Shown here: in pieces, positions 51,893 to 59,566 of the stretch
Position numbering within the stretch: position 1 is the stretch's first letter
Layout of the letters: each line of letters opens with the position of its first letter
Assembly (NCBI RefSeq): GCF_003963535.1
Contig: NZ_CP034539.1
Span: forward strand, 6,138,001 to 6,202,000
From: Streptomyces cyaneochromogenes
GTDB lineage: Bacteria; Actinomycetota; Actinomycetes; Streptomycetales; Streptomycetaceae
Length of the DNA stretch: 64,000 nucleotides
Direction: 5' to 3'
Made by a program: the position numbers and the translations under genes
The notes under the pieces: model-generated
What the model saw: only the letters and a program-made list of their open reading frames with translations
What the model was told of the DNA's origin: nothing
The model's database searches: none

Positions 51893-53023
51893 ATGCCTGT
51901 GTCCGTAGAACCGACGTCCGTCGAAGCGGGGCGGACGGAACCGACCGAGGAGTTGCGTCCGCACGCCGAGGAAGCCTTCGCCCATGAACTCGCCGCGCTG
52001 GCCGCGCAGGACGACCGTCCGCGCCCGGCGCGCTGGAAACTGTCGCCGTGGGCCGTGGCGATGTATCTGCTCGGCGGCACACTGCCGGACGGCACGGTGA
52101 TCACACCGAAGTACGTCGGCCCGCGTCGCATCGTCGAGGTCGCCGTCACCACGCTCGCCACCGACCGCGCCCTGCTCCTGCTCGGCGTGCCCGGCACCGC
52201 GAAGACCTGGGTCTCCGAGCACCTGGCCGCTGCGGTCAGCGGCGACTCGACGCTGCTCGTACAGGGCACGGCGGGCACGCCGGAGGAGGCGATCCGGTAC
52301 GGCTGGAACTACGCGCAACTGCTCGCTCACGGGCCGAGCCGGGACGCCCTCGTGCCCAGCCCGGTCATGCGGGCCATGGCGGAGGGGATGACGGCCCGGG
52401 TCGAGGAGCTGACCCGTATTCCGGCCGACGTGCAGGACACGCTGATCACGATCCTGTCGGAGAAGACCCTGCCGATACCGGAGTTGGGGCAGGAGGTGCA
52501 GGCCGTCCGGGGCTTCAACCTCATCGCCACGGCCAACGACCGCGACCGGGGCGTCAACGACCTCTCCAGCGCCCTGCGTCGCCGTTTCAACACGGTCGTG
52601 CTGCCGCTGCCGGAGAGCGTCGAGGCGGAGGTGGACATCGTCTCCCGCCGTGTGGACCAGATCGGCCGCTCCCTCGAACTGCCGGCCGCGCCCGACGGCA
52701 TCGACGAGATCCGCCGCGTCGTGACCGTCTTCCGTGAGCTGCGGGACGGGGTGACGTCCGACGGCCGCACGAAGCTGAAGTCGCCGAGCGGCACGCTGTC
52801 GACGGCCGAGGCGATCTCCGTCGTCACCAACGGCCTTGCCCTCGCCGCGCACTTCGGCGACGGGGTGCTGCGACCCGGCGACATCGCCGCGGGCATCCTC
52901 GGCGCCGTCGTCCGTGACCCGGCGGCCGACCGGGTCATCTGGCAGGAGTACCTGGAGGCGGTCGTGCGTGAGAGGGACGGCTGGACGGACTTCTACCGGG
53001 CGTGCCGGGAGGTGAGCGCGTGA
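51893..53023 (+). CDS. MoxR-type AAA+ ATPase
   Basis: A 376-residue MoxR ATPase. Walker A LLLLGVPGTAKTW (near 97-109), Walker B region MTARVEELTRIPADVQD where the usual Asp-Glu reads Glu-Glu (seen in this subfamily from memory), sensor 1 GFNLIATANDRDRG, arginine finger SSALRRRFN and a C-terminal lid. MoxR proteins act with VWA partners as chaperone-like remodelers. ATG 51893 with GGAGGGGGAC upstream (an in-frame TTG/GTG region upstream is less likely). First gene of the rightward operon. Confidence 0.9.
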   Translation: MPVSVEPTSVEAGRTEPTEELRPHAEEAFAHELAALAAQDDRPRPARWKLSPWAVAMYLLGGTLPDGTVITPKYVGPRRIVEVAVTTLATDRALLLLGVPGTAKTWVSEHLAAAVSGDSTLLVQGTAGTPEEAIRYGWNYAQLLAHGPSRDALVPSPVMRAMAEGMTARVEELTRIPADVQDTLITILSEKTLPIPELGQEVQAVRGFNLIATANDRDRGVNDLSSALRRRFNTVVLPLPESVEAEVDIVSRRVDQIGRSLELPAAPDGIDEIRRVVTVFRELRDGVTSDGRTKLKSPSGTLSTAEAISVVTNGLALAAHFGDGVLRPGDIAAGILGAVVRDPAADRVIWQEYLEAVVRERDGWTDFYRACREVSA

Positions 53024-53166
53024 ACGGCGAGAGCGACGACCTGGGGTGGGGCCGGCCGAGCGGCGGGTCGAAGTCGGGTGGGTCTGTGTCGGGTGGGTTT
53101 GTGGTGGGCGTGGTCAGGGAGTTGGGGCGCTGGGCGGACGGGGGGGGGGTGACGGGCGGGGCCTGA
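53020..53166 (+). CDS. Small ORF overlapping the MoxR stop (48 residues)
   Basis: GTGA overlap with the MoxR stop (GTG 53020). The predicted peptide starts VNGESDDLGWGRPSGGSKSG and is Gly-rich, with a run of ten G near its end (53140-53149). It shares the reading frame of the DUF5682 gene, with four stops between them. No homologue recognised; possibly decayed coding sequence or a coupling ORF. Confidence 0.35.
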   Translation: MNGESDDLGWGRPSGGSKSGGSVSGGFVVGVVRELGRWADGGGVTGGA

Positions 53167-53463
53167 TGGTGGGATCCGGAGGACCGGTCTGGTGGGCGGG
53201 ATGTGGCGGATAGGCGCGGTCTGACGGGCTGGGTCTGGTGGGCGGGGCCTGACGGCGGGCTCTGACGGTGGGATCCGGAGGACCGGCCTGGTGGGCGGGA
53301 TCTGGCGGACAGGCGCGGTCTGACGGGCGGGGCCTGACGGACGGGGTCTGACAGGCGGGGTCCGGTGGACGGCGAGGTCTGGCGGATGGGACCTGATGGG
53401 TGAGACCTGGCGGGCGGTGTGATCGGTGGCGGTGTCGGACAGTTGGGGATCGAGGGGGACGGC
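53167..53463 (+). repeat. Minisatellite between MoxR and DUF5682 genes
   Basis: Contains a 99-bp duplication (GGTGGGATCCGGAGGACCGG at 53168 and 53267) and shorter GGCGGGGCCTGAC units. Period is a multiple of 3. No gene supported here. Confidence 0.75.
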
Positions 53464-56400
53464 GTGACTGGCGTTGAGAAGTCCGGGAGCGAGGGTCGGG
53501 GTGCCGGCCCGCTGCTGCTCGGCGTACGGCACCACGGGCCCGGGTCGGCGCGGGCCGTGCGGGGGGCGTTGGATGCGGCCCGGCCGCGGGTCGTGCTGAT
53601 CGAGGGACCGCCCGAGGCGGATGCCCTGATCGCGCTCGCCGCCGACGAGGCCATGCGGCCGCCGGTCGCCCTCCTCGCCCACGCCGTGGACGAGCCCGGC
53701 CGCTCGGCCTTCTGGCCGCTGGCGGAGTTCTCCCCGGAGTGGGTCGCGATCCGCTGGGCCCTGGAGCACGGGGTCCCGGCCCGTTTCATCGACCTGCCGG
53801 CCACGCACACGCTGGCGTGGGGCAAGGACGCGGGGCGGGTGTCCGCCGACGAGCGGGGCGGTGGGCCTGGCGGAGAGAGGGCGGGAGTTGGGGGCGGCGC
53901 GCCTGTCGGGGAGGGGGTCGGCGAGCCTGGCGACCAGCGGACTGGCGAGCCTGGTGGAAAGCGGGCCGGTTCGTGTGGCGGGGAGCTCTCTCGGCAGCGG
54001 GGTGAAGAGCCGGGCGGTGAGCGGGACGGTGCGTCTGGGGGCGAGCGGGTCGGGGAGCCTGGCGGGGGGCAGGCCCGGCAGTCGGGCGGAGAGCGGGTTG
54101 GCGAGCCTGGCGGAGAGCGGGCCGGTGCGGGTGGTGGAGAGCCCTCCCTGCAGCGAGGGGAAGAGCGCGGCGGTGAGCGCGGCGGCGCGGCCGGTGGCGA
54201 GTGGGACGGTGAGCCTGGTGGAGAGCGGGCCGAGGGGAGCGGAGCGCCGGACGAGGGGACTGGATCCGGTGCGGATGTCCGGGTCGATCCTCTCGCCGTG
54301 CTCGCCGATGCCGCGGGCTACGACGATCCCGAGCGGTGGTGGGAGGACGTCGTCGAGCACCGGGGTGTGGGGGACGGGGACGCGTTCGCGCCGTTTTTCG
54401 GGCTGGAGGAGGCCATGGGGGCGCTGCGGGAGGCGTACGGGAGTGGTGGGCATGAGCGGGATCTCGTGCGGGAGGCGTATATGCGGCTCCAGGTTCGGGC
54501 AGCGCAGCGGGAGTTCGGGGACGACGTCGCCGTGGTGTGCGGGGCGTGGCATGTGCCCGCGCTGCGGCAGAAGAGCACCGTGGCCGCCGACAAGGCCCTG
54601 CTGAAGGGGTTGCCCAAGGTCAAGGCGGACATGACCTGGGTACCGTGGACGTATCGCCGGTTGGCTCGGGTCAGCGGGTACGGGGCGGGGATCGACTCGC
54701 CGGGGTGGTACGGGCATCTCTTCGGCGCGCCGGACCGGCCCGTCGAGCGGTGGATGACCAAGGTGGCCGGGCTGCTGCGGGACGAGGACCGGATCGTGTC
54801 CTCGGCGCACGTCATCGAGGCGGTACGGCTGGCCGAGACGCTCGCGGCGATGCGGGGGCGCCCGTTGCCGGGGCTGAGCGAGACGACCGATGCGGTGCGG
54901 GCGGTGATGTGCGACGGCTCGGATGTGCCGTTGGCGCTGGTGCACGACCGGCTCGTCGTGGGGGACGTGCTGGGAGAGGTGCCGCGGTCGGCGCCGGCGG
55001 TGCCGTTGCAGCGGGACCTCGACCGGATCCAGCGTCGGCTGCGACTCAAGCCGGAAGCGCTGGAGCGGGAGTTGGAGCTCGACCTGCGCAAGGAGAATGA
55101 CGCCGAGCGCAGCAGGCTGCTGCACCGGCTGCGGCTGCTCGGTGTGGAGTGGGGTGAGCCGGTCGCGTCGCGGGGCAGTACGGGGACGTTCCGGGAGACG
55201 TGGCGGCTGCGGTGGGAGCCCGAGCTGTCCGTGCGGGTCGCGGAGGCCGGGGTCTGGGGGACCACCGTGTTCGCGGCGGCGACCGCGAAGGCGCAGGCGG
55301 ACGCCGTCGCTGCGCAGGGACTCGCCGACGTCACCGCGCTCGCCGAGCGCTGCCTGCTGGCCGAACTGCCGGACGCCCTGCCCGTGGTGATGCGGATCCT
55401 CGCCGACCGGGCCGCCCTGGACACAGACGTCGGCCATCTCGCCCAGGCCATGCCCGCTCTGGTCCGCTCCCTGCGGTACGGGGACGTTCGGGGCACCGAC
55501 ACCGGCGCGCTGGCGGAGGTCGCCGCGGGTCTCGCCGAGCGCATCTTCGTCGGGCTGCCCCCGGCCTGTGCCGCCCTGGACACGGACGCGGCCGAGGAGA
55601 TGCGGCGGCATGTGGACGCGGTGCACGGAGCGGTGGGGCTGCTGGGTGACGCGGTGGGTTCGGGGGAGGGCGCCCCGGGCTCGGAGGCATCCGGATCGGG
55701 GTGGGATGTCGGGGGGCCGGGATCCGGGTCGGGGCGGGACGCCGAGGTCTCGGTGTCCGGATCGGGGCGGGATACCGAGGACTTGGTTTCCGCATCGGGG
55801 CGGGATACCGATGACTCGGCTTCCGTATCGGGGCGGGACGGCGCCCGCTCCGCCCCCGGCAATCCGCCGCGCGCCCTCGGCCACGGGGATCTGCGCAAGC
55901 GGTGGCACAGGGTGCTCCGGGTGCTGTCCCTGCGGGACACCGTGCCCGGTGTCATTCGGGGGCGGGGCGTGCGGTTGCTGCTGGACGACGGGGAGTTGGT
56001 GCAGGACGAGGCGGCGCGGCTGATGGGGCTCGCGTTGTCGCCGGGGACGCCGCCGGCCGACGCGGCCGCGTGGATCGAGGGGTTCGTCGGTGGGGGATCC
56101 GGTGGCGGGATGCTGCTCGTGCACGACGAGCGGCTGCTCGGGTTGGTCGACGCGTGGCTGACGGGGGTGTCGGCGGACGCGTTCACGGATGTGCTGCCGC
56201 TGCTGAGGCGCACCTTCTCGGCGTATGAGTCGGGAGTGCGGCGGACGCTTGGCGAGTTGGTCCGGCGTGGGCCGGGGCAGCGGGGGAGCGCGGGGGTCGG
56301 CGGCCCCGGAATACCCGGCTTCGCCGCCGAGCTCGACGCCGAGCGGGCGGGTGCCGTGGTGCCGGTGGTGCGGTTGCTGCTGGGGCTTGAGCGACTGGGC

Positions 56401-56475
56401 TCGGACATCGAGAGCGGCCTCGACGACAACGGGCGGGCCGGCCGCGACAACGATCTTGTGAAGACGACGGGATGA
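53464..56475 (+). CDS. DUF5682 protein with repeat inserts (MoxR-VWA module)
   Basis: A 1003-residue protein. The N-terminal part resembles the EreA/ChaN-like fold: PLLLGVRHHGPGSARAVRGA, VVLIEGPPEADALI, RFIDLPA and later AVVCGAWHVPAL give an ordered His/Glu/Asp/His set that could bind metal; this is inference. Two low-complexity inserts interrupt it: Gly/Glu/Arg-rich repeats at about 130-260, and five 11-residue repeats (for example GSGRDTEDLVS) at about 735-800. GTG 53464 follows GAGGGGGAC; an earlier GTG at 53419 is possible. Ends ATGA-overlapping a mini-ORF. Confidence 0.8.
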   Translation: MTGVEKSGSEGRGAGPLLLGVRHHGPGSARAVRGALDAARPRVVLIEGPPEADALIALAADEAMRPPVALLAHAVDEPGRSAFWPLAEFSPEWVAIRWALEHGVPARFIDLPATHTLAWGKDAGRVSADERGGGPGGERAGVGGGAPVGEGVGEPGDQRTGEPGGKRAGSCGGELSRQRGEEPGGERDGASGGERVGEPGGGQARQSGGERVGEPGGERAGAGGGEPSLQRGEERGGERGGAAGGEWDGEPGGERAEGSGAPDEGTGSGADVRVDPLAVLADAAGYDDPERWWEDVVEHRGVGDGDAFAPFFGLEEAMGALREAYGSGGHERDLVREAYMRLQVRAAQREFGDDVAVVCGAWHVPALRQKSTVAADKALLKGLPKVKADMTWVPWTYRRLARVSGYGAGIDSPGWYGHLFGAPDRPVERWMTKVAGLLRDEDRIVSSAHVIEAVRLAETLAAMRGRPLPGLSETTDAVRAVMCDGSDVPLALVHDRLVVGDVLGEVPRSAPAVPLQRDLDRIQRRLRLKPEALERELELDLRKENDAERSRLLHRLRLLGVEWGEPVASRGSTGTFRETWRLRWEPELSVRVAEAGVWGTTVFAAATAKAQADAVAAQGLADVTALAERCLLAELPDALPVVMRILADRAALDTDVGHLAQAMPALVRSLRYGDVRGTDTGALAEVAAGLAERIFVGLPPACAALDTDAAEEMRRHVDAVHGAVGLLGDAVGSGEGAPGSEASGSGWDVGGPGSGSGRDAEVSVSGSGRDTEDLVSASGRDTDDSASVSGRDGARSAPGNPPRALGHGDLRKRWHRVLRVLSLRDTVPGVIRGRGVRLLLDDGELVQDEAARLMGLALSPGTPPADAAAWIEGFVGGGSGGGMLLVHDERLLGLVDAWLTGVSADAFTDVLPLLRRTFSAYESGVRRTLGELVRRGPGQRGSAGVGGPGIPGFAAELDAERAGAVVPVVRLLLGLERLGSDIESGLDDNGRAGRDNDLVKTTG
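53854..54246 (+). repeat. In-frame Gly/Glu/Arg repeats in DUF5682
   Basis: Degenerate units near GGCGAGCCTGGCGGAGAGCG encode GEPGGERA-type octapeptides, about 15 copies. Confidence 0.75.
55690..55842 (+). repeat. 33-bp repeats in DUF5682
   Basis: About five units near GGATCGGGGCGGGATACCGA, encoding 11-residue repeats such as GSGRDTEDLVS. Confidence 0.75.
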
Positions 56476-56488
56476 CGGGGGCGACGGC

Positions 56489-56644
56489 ATGACCGCAGAG
56501 GGTGTGAGAGGGCCGAGAGCGCGGGGAGTGGCGGTGGGCGCCGTCGGGCAACCGCAGGGGGTGTCGGCGCCGGGCCGGCCCACGACGACGACCGTGCCGG
56601 TGATCCCGTTGTGGGAGCGGCCTCGCAAGGGAGCGTGCCGATGA
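56489..56644 (+). CDS. Small coupled ORF between DUF5682 and VWA genes (51 residues)
   Basis: ATG 56489 overlaps the TGA of a 6-codon ORF (MTGATA, itself overlapping the DUF5682 stop as ATGA). Its stop overlaps the VWA start as ATGA. The peptide starts MTAEGVRGPRARGVAVGAVG, is basic, with no recognised domain. The chain of three ATGA junctions suggests re-initiation coupling; whether the peptide matters is unknown. Confidence 0.4.
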   Translation: MTAEGVRGPRARGVAVGAVGQPQGVSAPGRPTTTTVPVIPLWERPRKGACR

Positions 56645-57894
56645 CGTACACAGCGAACACGACGAACACTGCGAACGCAGCGAACGCAGCGAACGCAGCG
56701 AACGCAGCGAACGCAGCGAACGCGACGGACGCGGCGGACGAGGCGATGGACCCGGCGCCGGAGCGGCTTCGGCGGTGGCGGATGGTGCTGGGCGGGGACG
56801 ACGCGGACGGCACCGGGTACGCGCTCTCCGGGAAGGACGCCGCGATGGACGGGGCGCTGGCAGCTCTCTACGGCAAGGGGGACAAGGGGCAGTCGGGAAG
56901 AGACCGTTCGGCGGGGCTCGGGGCGTCGGCGCCGTCCGTGGCGCGGTGGCTCGGGGACATCCGGACGTACTTCCCGTCGTCCGTCGTCCAGGTCATGCAG
57001 CGGGACGCGATCGACCGGCTCGGACTGTCCACGCTGCTGCTGGAGCCGGAGATGCTGGAGGCGGTGGAGGCCGATGTGCACCTCGTCGGCACGCTGCTCT
57101 CGCTCAACCGGGCGATGCCGGAGACGACCAAGGAGACGGCACGCGCCGTCGTGCGCAAGGTCGTCGAGGACCTGGAGAAGCGGCTCGCCACCCGCACCCG
57201 GGCCACTCTCACCGGCGCCCTGGACCGCAGCGCCCGGATCAATCGGCCGCGCCACCACGACATCGACTGGAACCGCACGATCGCGGCCAACCTCAAGCAC
57301 TACCTCCCGGAGTACGGGACGGTCGTGCCGGAGCGGCTCATCGGGTACGGGCGGGCGTCGCAGTCCGTGAAGAAGGAGGTCATCCTCTGCATCGACCAGT
57401 CGGGGTCGATGGCGGCCTCGGTGGTGTACGCGTCGGTGTTCGGGGCCGTGCTGGCGTCGATGCGGTCCATCAGTACGCGGCTGGTCGTCTTCGACACGTC
57501 CGTCGTCGACCTCACCGACCAGCTCGACGATCCGGTCGACGTCCTCTTCGGCACCCAGCTCGGCGGCGGCACGGACATCAACCGGGCGCTCGCGTACTGC
57601 CAGTCGCAGATCACCCGGCCCGCGGAGACGGTGGTCGTGCTGATCAGCGACCTGTACGAGGGCGGCATACGCAACGAGATGCTCAAGCGGGTCGCCGCGA
57701 TGAAGGCGTCCGGGGTGCAGTTCGTGGCGCTGCTGGCGCTGTCGGACGAGGGGGCCCCGGCGTACGACCGGGAACACGCGGCCGCGCTCGCCGCGTTGGG
57801 CGCACCGGCCTTCGCCTGTACGCCCGACCTGTTCCCGGACGTGATGGCCGCGGCCATAGAGAAGCGGCCCATTCCGGTGCCGGACGACGCATAA
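56641..57894 (+). CDS. VWA-domain protein of the MoxR-VWA module
   Basis: A 417-residue von Willebrand factor A protein. An N-terminal Ala/Asn repeat (about residues 10-29) precedes a helical region (SVVQVMQRDAIDRLGLSTLL). The VWA domain has the MIDAS motif ILCIDQSGSMAAS, GGGTDIN and LISDLYEGG, so it should bind a divalent metal and partner proteins. MoxR ATPases typically act on or through such proteins. ATG 56641 with AAGGGAG eight bases upstream; overlaps the preceding small ORF. Confidence 0.88.
   Translation: MTYTANTTNTANAANAANAANAANAANATDAADEAMDPAPERLRRWRMVLGGDDADGTGYALSGKDAAMDGALAALYGKGDKGQSGRDRSAGLGASAPSVARWLGDIRTYFPSSVVQVMQRDAIDRLGLSTLLLEPEMLEAVEADVHLVGTLLSLNRAMPETTKETARAVVRKVVEDLEKRLATRTRATLTGALDRSARINRPRHHDIDWNRTIAANLKHYLPEYGTVVPERLIGYGRASQSVKKEVILCIDQSGSMAASVVYASVFGAVLASMRSISTRLVVFDTSVVDLTDQLDDPVDVLFGTQLGGGTDINRALAYCQSQITRPAETVVVLISDLYEGGIRNEMLKRVAAMKASGVQFVALLALSDEGAPAYDREHAAALAALGAPAFACTPDLFPDVMAAAIEKRPIPVPDDA
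56671..56724 (+). repeat. 9-bp repeat in the VWA N terminus
   Basis: Five exact GCGAACGCA units plus one variant encode (Ala-Asn-Ala)n. Confidence 0.85.
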
Positions 57895-58143
57895 GGGCGA
57901 GGATCTGCCAGCGATTTGTCGACCTGGTGACGACCGACTTGGGCCAGCAAAACGGACATGAGTACCCATCGGTAGCGGGGGGCTTGCGCGACCTCGGGAG
58001 GGGCGTGCGAGGATCGACGCGCCTCTTCAGCGGTGCACCGCGCCCCGCTTGCCCGCACCGCAGCACACCGCGCGCACCGTGTCGCGCCGACTCGACGCCC
58101 ACCACGTGTACTTGTTCCGCCGCACGGGAGGACCCACCCCGTC

Positions 58144-59274
58144 TTGACCTGGTCAGCAGCTTTGCCCGTTGCCGCTCTGCGCGTCCTGCGCACGGCGGCC
58201 GGGCGGCGTGCGCTGCGGGTGGCGTTGGTGGTGGGCGGTCTGTTCGCGCTCGGGTTCCTCTGCGGGGAGCGGGCGTATGCGGCGGACGGGGTGCCGGTGG
58301 GTTCCGGCACAGCGTCCACGCCGTCGGTTTCGGCGCCATCGGTGCCACCGGCGTCTTCGGTCTCGGCGCCCGTCGCCTCCGTCGGCTCCTTGCCCTCGGC
58401 GCCGAAGGACGAGGAGACCGCCCCGGTCCCGGCCCCGCCGGAATCTCCGCACCCCCCGGCTCCCAACGCCCCGGCTCCCAAGACCCCGGCCCCGGCAGCC
58501 CCCCGCCCCACCGACACCGACACCGACACCGACACCGGCACCGATACCGACACCGATACCGACGACGCCGACCACGCCCCCGCCCCCGACGCCACGGACG
58601 GCCAGGTTCTCCGCCCGGTGACCCACGGCCTCCTCCCCGGCGTGGGCGATCGCGTCGTCAAGCCGGTCGTCAAGCCCGTCGTCGAGGTGGCCGAGGCGGT
58701 GACCGAGGGCCTGGCGGAGGCGCCGCCGCTGTCGGCGTTGCCCACTCTGCCCGCCCTGCCCTCCCTGCCGACCGTGCCGGAGTCGCCGACCTGGCCGAGT
58801 TGGCCGGGGTTCGAAGTGCCCGGCCTGCCCAGCTTCCCCACCCTCCCGAGCCTCCCCGGCGTCCCCGCCCAGACCCTGCCCGCGCACTTCACCCCGACGC
58901 CGCAGCCGGGACGGGCGGCGCCCGCCTCCGGTGACGCGAGCGGCGGCGAGGGCCGTACCGGCGACGTCGCACCCGCCGCCTACGGTCCGCGATACGCAGC
59001 CGACGCCGCAGCGCCCGGCATCCCGGCGCCCACCGGCGCGCACCGTGCCGCGCCCTCCGTCGGGGCTCCCGCGCAGCAGGCGCCGGTCGATCACCCGGGT
59101 GGTGTGGGCGGCAGCCGTTCGGCGGGCGACAACAGCACGCCTCGGCACGGGGACGCGCACGCCGTCTCGCTGAGCCAGCGGGCGCCGCTGCGGCTGATGC
59201 CCGGCGCCGCCGCCCGCGCCGACGTGGACGAGATCCAGGACAGGCACGGGGACATACCGGTTTCCCCCGCGTAG
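58144..59274 (+). CDS. Secreted/anchored Pro-Thr-rich protein of unknown function
   Basis: A 376-residue low-complexity exported protein. Hydrophobic segment near residues 22-40 (ALRVALVVGGLFALGFLCGE, then AYAA, a possible cut site) suggests a signal peptide or anchor. Then Ser/Pro/Ala tracts, an alternating Asp-Thr run (TDTDTDTDTGTDTDTDTDD), a Val/Lys-rich VVKPVVKPVVEVAEAV piece, and Leu/Pro-rich repeats (LPTLPALPSLPTVP). No family found. TTG 58144 with GGGAGGA upstream; longer readings lack a start signal. Confidence 0.6.
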   Translation: MTWSAALPVAALRVLRTAAGRRALRVALVVGGLFALGFLCGERAYAADGVPVGSGTASTPSVSAPSVPPASSVSAPVASVGSLPSAPKDEETAPVPAPPESPHPPAPNAPAPKTPAPAAPRPTDTDTDTDTGTDTDTDTDDADHAPAPDATDGQVLRPVTHGLLPGVGDRVVKPVVKPVVEVAEAVTEGLAEAPPLSALPTLPALPSLPTVPESPTWPSWPGFEVPGLPSFPTLPSLPGVPAQTLPAHFTPTPQPGRAAPASGDASGGEGRTGDVAPAAYGPRYAADAAAPGIPAPTGAHRAAPSVGAPAQQAPVDHPGGVGGSRSAGDNSTPRHGDAHAVSLSQRAPLRLMPGAAARADVDEIQDRHGDIPVSPA

Positions 59275-59566
59275 GACGGCAGGCCGACCTTCCCCGCCAA
59301 AGACCTGCCGCGCGGGGGCGGAAACAGGTCTGCCCGACCGTCCGGACCCCCAGTTCCCGGATGTCCCCCTGACATCCCACTGACATCCCCCGGACGGAAG
59401 CCGCCGGAGCCGTACCCGGTCCCGCTGGTCCCAACTCCCGGACCGCGACCGCGACCGGCGCCGGAATGTCCCCAAACCGTCCGAAGTCCCGAAGCCTCGG
59501 AGTTCCTTCCCGAACTCCGTTCCTAGGGGGCCTTCGGAGCCCAAGATCTAGGGATCCGACGCACGC

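Noticed and set aside
52993..57969. 1658-codon minus-strand ORF
   Set aside because: An antisense by-product of high-GC codon bias opposite MoxR, DUF5682 and VWA genes, all of which have real motifs; its Pro/Arg repeats mirror their minisatellites.
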